This document shows positions 44,556-53,154 of a stretch of 64,000 nt of DNA, in pieces; the first letter of the stretch is position 1, and each line of letters opens with the position of its first letter. Source of the DNA: Spirosoma lacussanchae (GTDB lineage: Bacteria > Bacteroidota > Bacteroidia > Cytophagales > Spirosomataceae); assembly GCF_005870035.1 (NCBI RefSeq), contig NZ_SWJG01000001.1:2281639-2345638 (forward strand). Reading direction: 5' to 3'. The translations under genes were made by a program, and so were the position numbers. Under the pieces are notes generated by a model. It worked only from the letters and a program-made list of their open reading frames with translations. It made no database searches and was not told the DNA's origin.

Positions 44556-45785
44556 TTATACCAAGGGCTCTGTCTGGAGATGTCCGGTCAGTATCTGCTG
44601 CATCTGCTGCCAGGTATTATCCCACGATTGTTCAAGCAGAAACTGATCCAGCTGCGGCTGGTCGCTGCAGGCATAGCCCAGGAGCAGTTGATTTAGCTGC
44701 TGCTGAAACGAGGAGGGATCGTCAGCAATGGCTACCTTTTCCCAACCGCCATAGGTTCGAACCACATCCCGGATGGGTGTAGAAACAACCGGCAAGCCAG
44801 CCGCCAGGTATTCGGGGGTTTTGGTGGGGCTGATAAACCGGGTAGCTTCGTTGATCGCAAAAGGGAGTATGGCTGCCTGCCAGTTACTGAAATAGGCCGG
44901 CAACTCGGCATAGGCTTTCATGCCCAGGTAGTGGATGTTGGCGGCCTGGGGCAACTGGCCGGGGTTTATTTTGACGACCGGTCCCAGGAAGACAAACTGC
45001 CAGTCGGGTCGGCACCGGGCCAGCTCGTCAATCAGCTGTAGATCCAGCCGTTCATCAATGACACCACTGTATCCGATACGGGGTTGCGCTATGGACTGCT
45101 GATCGGCTGGGTCAGGTAACGACCGTCTGGAGCTGCTGAAGTGACTGTAATCAATACAGCTTGGGAAGGCAAAGACCTGAGCATGGCGGCTTTGTTTGGC
45201 TTCATAGAGTGAGTAGCCGCCCGTAAAGACCACGTCAGCCCGCCTGATGAGCTCCCGTTCCTGATCAAGTAGTTGCGGAGGTGCGCCCAGAAAGGCCGAG
45301 AGTTCATCCATACAGTCGTAGATGGTGAGCGTCGGCTTCAGGTGCTCGCTAAAGAGCAAGGCCATGGGTGTATAATACCACAGCGCGTACTGGTGGATAT
45401 TCTGTTCGCTAAAAAGCTGGTCGATCAGGGTTCGCTGTGCCTGAACGGCCTGTTGGGGCGGGGTGCCATGGGGTAAGTGAGGAACAACGACCGAGAGTTG
45501 TTCACTGACTGTGTTTATCGATAGACCGGGTGTGTCTGACCAGATCGGCTCTTCAATATACCACACTCGCCAGTGGGTGGCGGCCCGGCTCAGCAGATGC
45601 TGAGGCCGTTGATAGACAAAGTTCCAGCGCAGATGAGAGAAACAAACCAGGTCCTGAATCGGTGGACTGCTGGTGGAGACCGTCTGGGTATCTCGGGTTC
45701 CTGCGCTACCGGGTCTACTTTTTTGGGAGTTTGAGGAGGCTGTAGAAAAAGCCCAGGCGTTACTAGTATCGTTTGATGTTTGCAT
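44556..45785 (-). CDS. GT-B fold glycosyltransferase
   Basis: This 409-residue protein has a Ser/Thr/Gln-rich N-terminal stretch of about 40 residues and then a two-Rossmann GT-B pattern: LVCFSHLRWNFVYQRPQHLLSRAA, YDCMDELSAF, RRADVVFTGGYSLYEAK, IGYSGVIDERLDLQLIDELA, and the donor-binding C-terminal SPTKTPEYLAAGLPVVSTPIRDVV. The latter fits glycosyltransferase families 1 or 4. Sugar donor and acceptor are unknown. No other sugar-polymer genes are adjacent. The start at 45785 gives the full domain. Confidence 0.85.
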   Translation of the reverse strand: MQTSNDTSNAWAFSTASSNSQKSRPGSAGTRDTQTVSTSSPPIQDLVCFSHLRWNFVYQRPQHLLSRAATHWRVWYIEEPIWSDTPGLSINTVSEQLSVVVPHLPHGTPPQQAVQAQRTLIDQLFSEQNIHQYALWYYTPMALLFSEHLKPTLTIYDCMDELSAFLGAPPQLLDQERELIRRADVVFTGGYSLYEAKQSRHAQVFAFPSCIDYSHFSSSRRSLPDPADQQSIAQPRIGYSGVIDERLDLQLIDELARCRPDWQFVFLGPVVKINPGQLPQAANIHYLGMKAYAELPAYFSNWQAAILPFAINEATRFISPTKTPEYLAAGLPVVSTPIRDVVRTYGGWEKVAIADDPSSFQQQLNQLLLGYACSDQPQLDQFLLEQSWDNTWQQMQQILTGHLQTEPLV

Positions 45786-45947
45786 AGGGAATCAGGACGC
45801 TTACCCGAGCGCAACAGCTCTCTGTCGGTAAGCAGGCTATGCGAAACAAACCGCCAGACCAAACGAAAATGACAACCCGCTCAGCACCGAAGTGAGGCAA
45901 CGGCCCTGGCGCTGGGTGGGTTGTCTATGGAAACACCGGGGCTTTGG

Positions 45948-46766
45948 TCAGACAGCTTGGGCATCCGTCTCCTGCGGGAGCTGCACCAGCATCAGCCAGT
46001 ACTGACAAAGCTGATCGATGGTCTCTACGAACGAAGTTGGCGTATTGGCTACTTCAATGACTGAGTTGACGTCCAGTTCGTAGGCTGGTATGGGGTTATC
46101 GCCGGGTGATGCCAGCCAAACGGCGGGTATCGCCCGCAGACGGTAATCACTCTTCAATCGCTGCAGAGTCAGCATGCGGTCCGGGCGGTTTTCACGGCCG
46201 TCGAGCAGGATGAGCGAAGGCCACTCGTCAGCCGGATGGGTCAGGAGCACATTGGCCAGCTCGGCCCCCCATTCAACGGCTTGTAGCTGACAATGAATGC
46301 CTAAGGCCTCGATCCGTTGGCGGGTCAGGAGTAGCGCATCGCCTGTCATAACGGCAACGACGCTTACGGGTGCCATGGCTTGGGGCTTACATTCTGCACG
46401 ACTATCCAAACCTGAAAGGGTCGAGAATTTTTCGGTCAATGAATCAGTAGGTGATTGATTATCAAAAATTTGACTGATATAGGGCCAGCGCCGGCGACTT
46501 ACCGGTAATTCGGTGCCATCGTGCATTCGCACCGATCCCGGCATCTTTGCCCGTTGGGGGGGATGGATACTGACCACACAGCCTGGGTTGATTAAAGCCG
46601 TTTTATGAATACGGAGAAAGGCAGGCAGACGCTCTTCAAAATAAGTAAGTGGCTTGGCCAGCAGGCGCCGTTCACCATTTCTGAATTGAAGCCAGGTGTA
46701 ATTGTTGGCACCCGAAAAATAAGCGAGTAGCGCAGGATGTTCGAGGAGTTGACTAATAAACTGCAT
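45948..46766 (-). CDS. LytTR DNA-binding protein with a C-terminal pseudo-receiver domain
   Basis: This 272-residue protein has a LytTR domain first (LAYFSGANNYTWLQFRNGERRL, FLRIHKTALINPGCVV, about residues 10-105) and a receiver-like domain second (VVAVMTGDALLLTRQRIEALG to the end). That is the reverse of the usual receiver-LytTR order. In the receiver the Asp of LILLDGRENRPDRM is kept, but the acidic pair near its start and the conserved Lys near its end are not visible. Phosphorylation is thus doubtful. I chose ATG 46766 (MQFISQLLEHP) since the upstream extension to 46877 is not domain-like. It lies 138 bases from the MDMPI-type gene. Confidence 0.75.
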   Translation of the reverse strand: MQFISQLLEHPALLAYFSGANNYTWLQFRNGERRLLAKPLTYFEERLPAFLRIHKTALINPGCVVSIHPPQRAKMPGSVRMHDGTELPVSRRRWPYISQIFDNQSPTDSLTEKFSTLSGLDSRAECKPQAMAPVSVVAVMTGDALLLTRQRIEALGIHCQLQAVEWGAELANVLLTHPADEWPSLILLDGRENRPDRMLTLQRLKSDYRLRAIPAVWLASPGDNPIPAYELDVNSVIEVANTPTSFVETIDQLCQYWLMLVQLPQETDAQAV

Positions 46767-46904
46767 TGGACATGGAGTATATACGAAGAGAAAACCATAA
46801 GCCCTGGCCATGCCAAAGCCGCTGCCTGACCAGACTCCGTAATTACCATTGCTCCTCTCGTTTTGTTTGCTCCACAAGTCGGCCGTTCAGGCGTATCCGC
46901 AGGG

Positions 46905-47747
46905 CTAGGCCATCACGGAGAGCATCTGTAGAACTGGGGTGCCCAGGGTCTGATCGCCGGACACGAAAAGATAGGGTCGTGCGTCATCGGTCGACAGTCC
47001 TTTGGTGAACAACCGCCAGGCTACAGCCCCGTCCAGCCTCACGGCTGCCGCGGGTTGCAGACTGCCTGCCCCCTGAACGAGTGTCCACTGCGTATCCTGA
47101 CGGAGCAAATACCAGGTACCCCCGCCGGGTCCGGTAATCGTAACGGTAACGAGGGTGCCCGGCTGGGCGTTTACGTAGCGGAAGGTATGGGGCAAAGCCC
47201 GCATAAACGTGTCCAGCAGTGGGTGATGAAGTTCGGGGGCCATCAGCACGTCGGTTTGATCGAGGGTCAACCTGATCTGCTGCTGATGGTGCCACAGCTC
47301 AGTATATTCCCGGGCTATGTGGAACCAGTTCAGGGAAGTTTCTTCGCCTGCCCAGGCTACCGAGAAAGGGGCGGCTTCGAAGGGGGGCTGCTGTTTGAAC
47401 AGCTCGTATACAGCCGGCCCCGTCTGGGCCAGCCAGCCGATCAGGATCGCCGGACTCAGCCGGCGGGTGGCTACGACCCAGTCCTGATTCAGTTGATTCA
47501 GGTACTGGACCAGGCTCTCGTACGAGTTGATGACCGGTATTTCGGGCGACTGATAGTGATCCCGATACAGGGTGATCCGGCGCCAGTTGCCATCGACAAT
47601 GTGCGACACAATGTCTTTCACCGTCCAGCCTTTGCATACGGTGGGCCGTTGCCAGTCGTCGGGAGCCAGCCGCCGGAGCAGATCGAGCAAATGATCGTTG
47701 AGGATGGGAAACAGATCAACGGTCTCGATGGGAGGAAGGGGTTGCAT
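46905..47747 (-). CDS. MDMPI/DinB-like maleylpyruvate isomerase family protein
   Basis: This 280-residue protein starts with a four-helix MDMPI N-terminal domain (PILNDHLLDLLRRLAPDDWQRPTVCKGWTVKDIVSHIVDGNWRR), with metal-ligand-like His in SHIVDG and REYTELWHHQQQ. It ends with an SCP2-like C-terminal domain (QPAAAVRLDGAVAWRLFTKGLS). Such proteins are often thiol-dependent isomerases or transferases. Bacteroidota lack mycothiol, so another thiol such as bacillithiol would be needed; this is inference. Substrate unknown. The start at 47747 begins MQPLPPIETVDLFP. Confidence 0.85.
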   Translation of the reverse strand: MQPLPPIETVDLFPILNDHLLDLLRRLAPDDWQRPTVCKGWTVKDIVSHIVDGNWRRITLYRDHYQSPEIPVINSYESLVQYLNQLNQDWVVATRRLSPAILIGWLAQTGPAVYELFKQQPPFEAAPFSVAWAGEETSLNWFHIAREYTELWHHQQQIRLTLDQTDVLMAPELHHPLLDTFMRALPHTFRYVNAQPGTLVTVTITGPGGGTWYLLRQDTQWTLVQGAGSLQPAAAVRLDGAVAWRLFTKGLSTDDARPYLFVSGDQTLGTPVLQMLSVMA

Positions 47748-47801
47748 AATGCGGGCAGGGGCAGAGAATAAAGGAATCGAACGAACGGGTCAGCGACCCG
47801 A

Positions 47802-48554
47802 TCAGCGCCGGGCTGCGGCATGTTTCTCCAGCAACCGAAGGGTATGCTCGAGCGATTGGGTGTCGCCCCAACTGTCGTGCCCCGGTATAACGATTCGGGC
47901 GGTACCAAACCGATTCATGACGTTGCGGACAGACGAGGCCCAGGCGTTCAGATTTGCGTCGGCTACATTACCCATACCGAAGGCGGCCACACTTTTAACA
48001 AAACAGCCCCCGTGCAGAATCTGCTGGTTGGGCAACCAGACCACTATATTATCGCTGGTGTGCCCCTCGCCCGGAAAATAGCAGCGAATGGGTTCCTGCC
48101 CGATATACAGGGTTGTGTCATTGGACAAAACCGCTTCGGGGGCTTCATAGCCTAACTTGACAGATTTTTGAGCCGTCAGTGGAGTACTGACCACCCGAAT
48201 TCCGGCTTTGCGGAGTGCACTAATGCCGCCCACCCGATCCTCATGCGCGTGAGTGACAATACAAAGCCGGATAGGTTGGTGCAGGCTATCGGCCACCCAC
48301 CGCAGCAGATCCTCGGTATTATCCGTATTTCCATCGCTATCCCAGCCCGTATCGACCAGCACGACACCGTCGTTTGTTTTAATGATAAGCCCATTTGATG
48401 GGACAACGCTGTTCTGGTAGACATTATAGGTAACATGAACGTATACCCGCTCATTCAGGGGCGTAACGGTCACTTTGGGTTTCGTAACCGCTTGCGCCTG
48501 TGCGAGGGCGGAGCCGATAAAACAGCAGAGAAAAGAGAGCAAGGTGCGCATCAT
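47802..48554 (-). CDS. Subclass B1 metallo-beta-lactamase-like enzyme
   Basis: This 250-residue protein has a signal peptide (MMRTLLSFLCCFIGSALAQAQA) and the metallo-beta-lactamase fold of subclass B1. The zinc ligands are all in place: HxHxD in VTHAHEDRVGG, His in EGHTSDNIVVW, Cys in GGCFVKS, and the last His in IPGHDSWGD. The GGC-VKS Cys ligand separates B1 from B3. B1 enzymes hydrolyse carbapenems and other beta-lactams in the periplasm. Whether this one does is not shown, since many environmental relatives have weak activity. No mobile element is nearby, so it looks chromosomal and intrinsic. Confidence 0.92.
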   Translation of the reverse strand: MMRTLLSFLCCFIGSALAQAQAVTKPKVTVTPLNERVYVHVTYNVYQNSVVPSNGLIIKTNDGVVLVDTGWDSDGNTDNTEDLLRWVADSLHQPIRLCIVTHAHEDRVGGISALRKAGIRVVSTPLTAQKSVKLGYEAPEAVLSNDTTLYIGQEPIRCYFPGEGHTSDNIVVWLPNQQILHGGCFVKSVAAFGMGNVADANLNAWASSVRNVMNRFGTARIVIPGHDSWGDTQSLEHTLRLLEKHAAARR

Positions 48555-48769
48555 GGGGTTGTATTCTGTGTGTCCCTAAAAGTACGACAAAACCGCTTCG
48601 GCCCGTAGCACTTGTCTGGCATAAACTACTCGGCCAAGTCCGGTAAGGGGAGTGGAAAGTGTTTATTTTTTGTAGTTAATTAATTGAGAATCAAAATTTT
48701 GTAACAAGATTTGGGTGAACTAATAACCTCCTCTGTACGTTTTGTTTATAGACACTCAACGACCCGTTT

Positions 48770-49822
48770 ATGCCTGATTTCAATCCCAGTCTGATTCTGT
48801 ATACCGCCGACGCACTCAACGCGCAGGGTGAGTTGGTTGTGGCTCGTTATCCCGACGCCGAGACGCTCGAAGTCAAGCAGCACAACCGGTTGCCGGAGTT
48901 GGGTATGAATCACTTCAAGGTCAAGTCCGACGTGCTGGTGCTGGGAAAACTAAAGTCACAGGAGATCAAGTGGAGCGGCCGGAGTTCTGATTACATCGCG
49001 CCCAGTTTAGCGAACGGCTGTTTTGGTGGCTGCGCTTACTGCTACGTAGACCGCCACAAGAAAGTCAATCCCATCACGCTCTTCACCAACGTTGACGAAA
49101 TTATGGCGTCGGTCGATACCCACGTTCAGGCACTGGCGTGGCCTAAGCCGATCAACCAGACCGACAGCACGTTCTGGACGTACGACATCGGCTGCAATTC
49201 GGATATCTCGGTCGATTATAGCCTGTCCGACGGCGTGCGAGAGGTGTTTGCGTTTTATCGCGATCACCCGCGGGCCAAAGCAACGTTCGCCACCAAGTTT
49301 GTTAATAATGACCTGCTCGATTTCGATCCGCAGCGAAAAGTGAGGATTCGGTTTAGCCTGATGCCGGGCCACGTGAGCAAACTGGTCGATGTGCGGACCG
49401 ACAGCATTGAAAAACGCATAGCAGCTATTAACGATTTTTACGAGGCCGGCTACGAAGTGCACGTTAATTTTTCGCCCGTCATCGTGTACAGCGGTCCGGA
49501 TGGTGATCGAAAGGCCTGGCGTAACGATTACCGCGATCTGTTCCGCCAGCTCGATGCGGCCCTGCGCCCTGAGGTGAAGGCGCAGCTAAAATGCGAAGTT
49601 ATTTTTCTGACCCATAATCAGTGGCAGCACCAGGCCAACCTGGCTATAAACCCAAAAGCAGAAGAACTGCTGTGGGTGCCCGAGTTGCAGGAGAGCAAGG
49701 TAAGCCAGTACGGCGGCTGGAACATCCGGTATGATCACCAGCTTAAGAGTAAAATGGTGGCGGTGTTCGAGCGGCTCATTGCCGATGAGATTCCGTGGTG
49801 TACCATCCGGTACATATTTTAA
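48770..49822 (+). CDS. Radical SAM protein of the spore photoproduct lyase family
   Basis: This 350-residue protein has the radical-SAM cluster pattern C-x3-C-x2-C in NGCFGGCAYCYV near residue 84, followed by FWTYDIGCNSDISVDYSLSD, KATFATKFVN, RIRFSLMPGHV and AGYEVHVNFSPVIVYSG, the layout of the SplB-type family. True SplB repairs the spore photoproduct thymine dimer; members in non-spore-formers probably have other or related DNA-repair roles, not proven. Upstream lies a partial promoter match TACGTTTT with TTTG 22 bases before it. The start at 48770 begins MPDFNPSLILYT. Confidence 0.9.
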   Translation: MPDFNPSLILYTADALNAQGELVVARYPDAETLEVKQHNRLPELGMNHFKVKSDVLVLGKLKSQEIKWSGRSSDYIAPSLANGCFGGCAYCYVDRHKKVNPITLFTNVDEIMASVDTHVQALAWPKPINQTDSTFWTYDIGCNSDISVDYSLSDGVREVFAFYRDHPRAKATFATKFVNNDLLDFDPQRKVRIRFSLMPGHVSKLVDVRTDSIEKRIAAINDFYEAGYEVHVNFSPVIVYSGPDGDRKAWRNDYRDLFRQLDAALRPEVKAQLKCEVIFLTHNQWQHQANLAINPKAEELLWVPELQESKVSQYGGWNIRYDHQLKSKMVAVFERLIADEIPWCTIRYIF

Positions 49823-49891
49823 CGGGTCAGGGACCACCGCTGACAGGATTCATTCAGGTGAATGGCCTTCAGCTATGGTCCCTGACCCGTT
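49821..49891. terminator. Long hairpin at the stop codon of the radical SAM gene, no U tract
   Basis: A 16-bp perfect stem (AACGGGTCAGGGACCA, 49821-49836, with 49876-49891) starts within the stop codon. The 39-base loop contains a further CATTC/GAATG hairpin. It lies before a convergent minus-strand ORF. Confidence 0.55.
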
Positions 49892-49903
49892 GCTAATCGT
49901 GCG

Positions 49904-50086
49904 TTAATCGACGCTGTTGGCGTTCTTCTTCGCTGTCTCAACCTTATCAGGATCAACCTGCTCGGTCGTCTTTTTGGTCGAGCGCTGGTTGGCACCGGCC
50001 TTACCGGCTTTGCCTTTCTCCTGCTGATTGATGTGGCTGTTGCCACCGCCCGACTGGGGCGAATAATACCTGATGAACAGCTTCAT
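49904..50086 (-). CDS. Tiny disordered basic ORF A
   Basis: This 60-residue frame begins MKLFIRYYSPQSGGG and becomes a Lys/Gly/Asn-rich disordered tail (KGKAGKAGANQRSTKKTTEQV). It has a proper ATG and stop, but such compositions can arise by chance. Proximity to ORF B, which has a similar composition, favours a real gene pair. Confidence 0.4.
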   Translation of the reverse strand: MKLFIRYYSPQSGGGNSHINQQEKGKAGKAGANQRSTKKTTEQVDPDKVETAKKNANSVD

Positions 50087-50122
50087 ACGAAGGCTCGTTT
50101 GGCTAGCTGCGCGGGTGGTTAC

Positions 50123-50320
50123 CTAACTGCTGTGCCCACCTTTGTTACCCGACGATTTACCGGCACTGCTGTGACTGCTCTTCGAGTGTTTGGCACTTTT
50201 ATGGGCCGTTGAACTGCGGCCGTTGCCTTTCTCGCCGTGTTGGGTACCGTTGTCCTGGTTACCCGTGATCCGCTGGTCGTTGTACGACTCCTCTACTTTT
50301 TCCAGGGTTTTGTCTGCCAT
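50123..50320 (-). CDS. Tiny disordered Ser/Lys/His-rich ORF B
   Basis: This 65-residue frame begins MADKTLEKVEESYNDQ and continues with Gly, Ser, His, Lys and Asn-rich sequence (AKHSKSSHSSAGKSSGNKGGHSS). It has no hydrophobic core and could be a disordered nucleic-acid or stress-associated protein. I do not know the family. It lies 36 bases before ORF A and 35 bases after the DoxX gene on the same strand, so an operon is possible. Confidence 0.45.
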   Translation of the reverse strand: MADKTLEKVEESYNDQRITGNQDNGTQHGEKGNGRSSTAHKSAKHSKSSHSSAGKSSGNKGGHSS

Positions 50321-50355
50321 GATTTTCTATCGTTGAGTGATAGCAGACTAACCTG

Positions 50356-50790
50356 TCAACGGGCGTTTTGTTTGACGTAGGCGTCCATCGAAAAACGCCC
50401 TGAGCCGATCACCAGAAATAGCAATAACAGCATCAGAACGATCAGCGAGAGCCAGAGTTCGGAGTTCAGCGCCGAGAAACCGCGGGAAATGTTGACGAAG
50501 AAAACGGCCCCCACCAGGATTGGCAGCTGGAGAATGACCATGAGCCGGGTCAGGCAACCCACCGCAATCAGAAATCCGCCCATGAGGTGCGCAAAGGCCA
50601 CGTAATGAACGATCATGACTGACCACAGATCGAAATGAAGACCACCCACGAGCTGGCTCAGGTAGGTCGTGTCGCTGATAAAACTGACGCCTTTCAGCAC
50701 CAGGATAAAGCCCAGCATGATCCGCAGGGCATCGGTCCAGGCGGGGTGATGCGTATCACCCCAGTGTTCGACTCGGTGTAAAAGATTCAT
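50356..50790 (-). CDS. DoxX-family membrane protein
   Basis: This 144-residue protein has four predicted membrane helices (ALRIMLGFILVLKGVSFI, VHYVAFAHLMGGFLIAVG, LMVILQLPILVGAVFFV, LWLSLIVLMLLLLFLVIG), which fits the DoxX fold. DoxX proteins are small inner-membrane proteins linked to redox or thiosulfate-quinone systems in some organisms, with no uniform role. A weak TAAGTTCG box lies in the region upstream. Upstream on the same strand is the DUF779-aldehyde dehydrogenase pair, 75 bases away. Confidence 0.85.
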   Translation of the reverse strand: MNLLHRVEHWGDTHHPAWTDALRIMLGFILVLKGVSFISDTTYLSQLVGGLHFDLWSVMIVHYVAFAHLMGGFLIAVGCLTRLMVILQLPILVGAVFFVNISRGFSALNSELWLSLIVLMLLLLFLVIGSGRFSMDAYVKQNAR

Positions 50791-50865
50791 TGCCGTAAGC
50801 GGTTTAGTGAATATGTACCGAACTTACAGCAATGGACGAGCAAAAACAAGTTGATTGTCAGTTAT

Positions 50866-51246
50866 TTACTGTGCAGCTAACGGACCCGTTTGCACCGGCG
50901 GCAGCTGCTCGTACTCGGCCATCTCGAACAGCCGCGACCGGATCAGGAACCGAACTCCCAGCGGAATTTCAAGCGAGAAACTGGCGCCCCGCCCCGGTGT
51001 GACATCAATGGTCAGGTGCGTGTGTTTCCAGTACTCAAACTGATCTTCCGACATCCAGAAGTCGCAGCCGTCGATCTGCCCCAGCAGCACATCCGACTCA
51101 CCAACGATGAAATCACCCTTCGCGAAACACATCGGTGATGAGCCGTCGCAACAGCCTCCACTCTGGTGAAACATCAGGGGGCCATGTTCAGCCTTGAGCT
51201 GGCTCAGTATGTCGGCAGCAGCCGGGGTTAGATCAACACGATTCAT
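50866..51246 (-). CDS. DUF779 protein
   Basis: This 126-residue protein has the DUF779 landmarks HQSGGCCDGSSPMC, DFWMSEDQFEYWKHTHLTIDVTPGRGASFSLE. DUF779 genes are very often found beside acetaldehyde dehydrogenase genes, as here, so it probably assists that enzyme, but its biochemical job is not known to me. I chose ATG 51246 (MNRVDLTPAAADIL) rather than an upstream start at 51318 that adds a hydrophobic stretch lying outside the family. It is 119 bases downstream of the aldehyde dehydrogenase gene. Confidence 0.9.
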   Translation of the reverse strand: MNRVDLTPAAADILSQLKAEHGPLMFHQSGGCCDGSSPMCFAKGDFIVGESDVLLGQIDGCDFWMSEDQFEYWKHTHLTIDVTPGRGASFSLEIPLGVRFLIRSRLFEMAEYEQLPPVQTGPLAAQ

Positions 51247-51365
51247 AAAACTTACTGGAGAAATGAGCAAAAGAAAGGAACAGAAGAGGGGAAGGCCGGA
51301 CCACCCGGCAACACCCACATGCGCCCGCTGTTCCGCTCTTCCCCCTATAGCTGTCTTCCTTATTT

Positions 51366-52880
51366 TCAGAAGAAACCTAGTTTATTCTTGCTGTACGAGA
51401 TCAGCAGGTTTTTGACCTGGCGATAGTGATTCAGCATCATCAGGTGGTTTTCGCGGCCAAAGCCTGACTTCTTGTAGCCACCAAACGGCGCGTGAGCCGG
51501 GTAATCGTGGTAGCAGTTGACCCACACCCGACCGGCCTGAATCTGTCTCGGAATGGTATACAGTTCGTGCGCATCGCGCGACCAGAACCCGGCACCTAGC
51601 CCGTATAAGGTGTCGTTGGCTATGGAAACGGCTTCTTCGGCCGTTTTGAAGGTCGTCACCGACAGCACCGGCCCGAAAATTTCTTCCTGGAAGATGCGCA
51701 TCTTGTTGTGGCCCTTGAAAATGGTCGGCTGAATGTAGTAGCCGCCTTCCACGCTGTGGGCGGGTCCGCCACCGGTCAGCACTTCGGCGCCTTCCTGCTT
51801 GCCAATATCAATGTACGACAGAATTTTCTCGTACTGGTCGTTACTGGCCTGTGCCCCCATCATCGTGTCGGGATCAAGCGGGTGTCCCAGCTTGATGGCT
51901 TTGGTCCGGGCAATGACCCGCTCCATGAATTTGTCATAGATATCTTCATGAACCAGCAGGCGAGAAGGGCAGGTGCAGATCTCACCCTGGTTGAGGGCAA
52001 ACATAACGGCTCCCTCCACGCATTTATCGAAGAACTCATCGTCGGCATCGGCTACCGATTTCATGAAGATATTAGGCGATTTACCCCCCAGTTCCATCGT
52101 CACCGGGACGAGATTTTCGGATGCATACTGCATGATGAGCCGGCCGGTGGTGGTTTCGCCGGTGAAGGCTACCTTGTTAACCCGCTTGTGCTGGGCCAGC
52201 GGTTTCCCCGCTTCCGGACCGAAGCCATGCACGATGTTGACCACGCCGGCCGGAACGATACCCTCCAGCAGCTCGAACAGAACGGCAATGGACGTAGGGG
52301 TTTGCTCGGCGGGCTTGATCACAACGCAGCAGCCGGCTGCCAGGGCCGGGGCCAGTTTCCAGGTGGCCATCAGCAGAGGAAAGTTCCAGGGAATGATCTG
52401 CCCCACCACGCCGACGGGCTCTTTGATAATCAGCGAGAGGGTATCGGCGTTAAGTTCGGTAGCTGAACCTTCTTCGGCGCGGATGACCCCGGCAAAATAC
52501 CGGAAGTGATCTACGCAGAGCGGCAGATCGGCCGCCATCGTCTCGCGCAGGGCCTTTCCGTTCTCGACGGTTTCTACCCGGGCTAGAAACTCCAGGTTTT
52601 TTTCAATGACATCGGCAATCTGCAACAATATTTTGCTGCGTTCGGTGGCCGATGTTTTCCCCCAGGTTTCGAACGCTTTTTGAGCCGCATCGACGGCCAG
52701 GTCTACGTCTGCCGCTTTAGAGCGGGGCATTTTAGCGATCAGGCTGCCATCAACCGGCGATTGGTTATCAAAATATTCGCCCCCGACCGGTGGTACCCAT
52801 TTGCCGCCAATATAATTATCATAATGAGACCGGAATTTGGGCCGACTAACGTGGGTTTCTACGAGTTCGAGCGTTTCCAT
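51366..52880 (-). CDS. Aldehyde dehydrogenase, NAD-dependent
   Basis: This 504-residue enzyme matches the acetaldehyde/aldehyde dehydrogenase group (aldA/exaC-like). Seen: the substrate segment [31 protein letters not shown], the cofactor motif [14 protein letters not shown], the catalytic Glu in [10 protein letters not shown], the nucleophile Cys in [16 protein letters not shown], and the late motif [13 protein letters not shown]. It oxidises aldehydes to acids in the cytoplasm. The DUF779 gene follows it. The AraC-type gene 53155 is divergent, with a 274-base gap, so that regulator probably controls it. Confidence 0.95.
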   Translation of the reverse strand: METLELVETHVSRPKFRSHYDNYIGGKWVPPVGGEYFDNQSPVDGSLIAKMPRSKAADVDLAVDAAQKAFETWGKTSATERSKILLQIADVIEKNLEFLARVETVENGKALRETMAADLPLCVDHFRYFAGVIRAEEGSATELNADTLSLIIKEPVGVVGQIIPWNFPLLMATWKLAPALAAGCCVVIKPAEQTPTSIAVLFELLEGIVPAGVVNIVHGFGPEAGKPLAQHKRVNKVAFTGETTTGRLIMQYASENLVPVTMELGGKSPNIFMKSVADADDEFFDKCVEGAVMFALNQGEICTCPSRLLVHEDIYDKFMERVIARTKAIKLGHPLDPDTMMGAQASNDQYEKILSYIDIGKQEGAEVLTGGGPAHSVEGGYYIQPTIFKGHNKMRIFQEEIFGPVLSVTTFKTAEEAVSIANDTLYGLGAGFWSRDAHELYTIPRQIQAGRVWVNCYHDYPAHAPFGGYKKSGFGRENHLMMLNHYRQVKNLLISYSKNKLGFF

Positions 52881-53154
52881 ACAGATGGTAAAAGATGATA
52901 GTTAACAGGTCAATTGGAATCGTCACAAATTTTGAGAGAATCAGTCAATAAAATGTGTCCGATCATATCGACTGCTTGCACTATTCTATCAAAATGCCAG
53001 ATACCTTTTGTTGCGTTAGTATCTGCCGATTAATGGTTAATTCGCCGATTTTATACTATTCTTACCCGAAATAATTATGAATTTGTGTAGCTTAGACGAC
53101 TGTTACAACTAATTCTGTCTGTTTCCTCTCTGGTTATCGCCAAACGCATCTGCT
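52881..53154. other. Divergent control region between aldehyde dehydrogenase and AraC regulator
   Basis: This 274-base AT-rich region contains the two divergent promoters. Exact TAnnTTTG boxes are not evident on either strand; TTTG with nearby TA-rich segments occur around 53090. It is the expected binding place of the AraC protein. No ORF is supported. Confidence 0.45.

Noticed and set aside
33000-51000. Whole accessory block as a mobile genomic island
   Set aside because: No integrase, transposase, tRNA boundary or direct repeat is visible and codon style looks like that of the neighbours.
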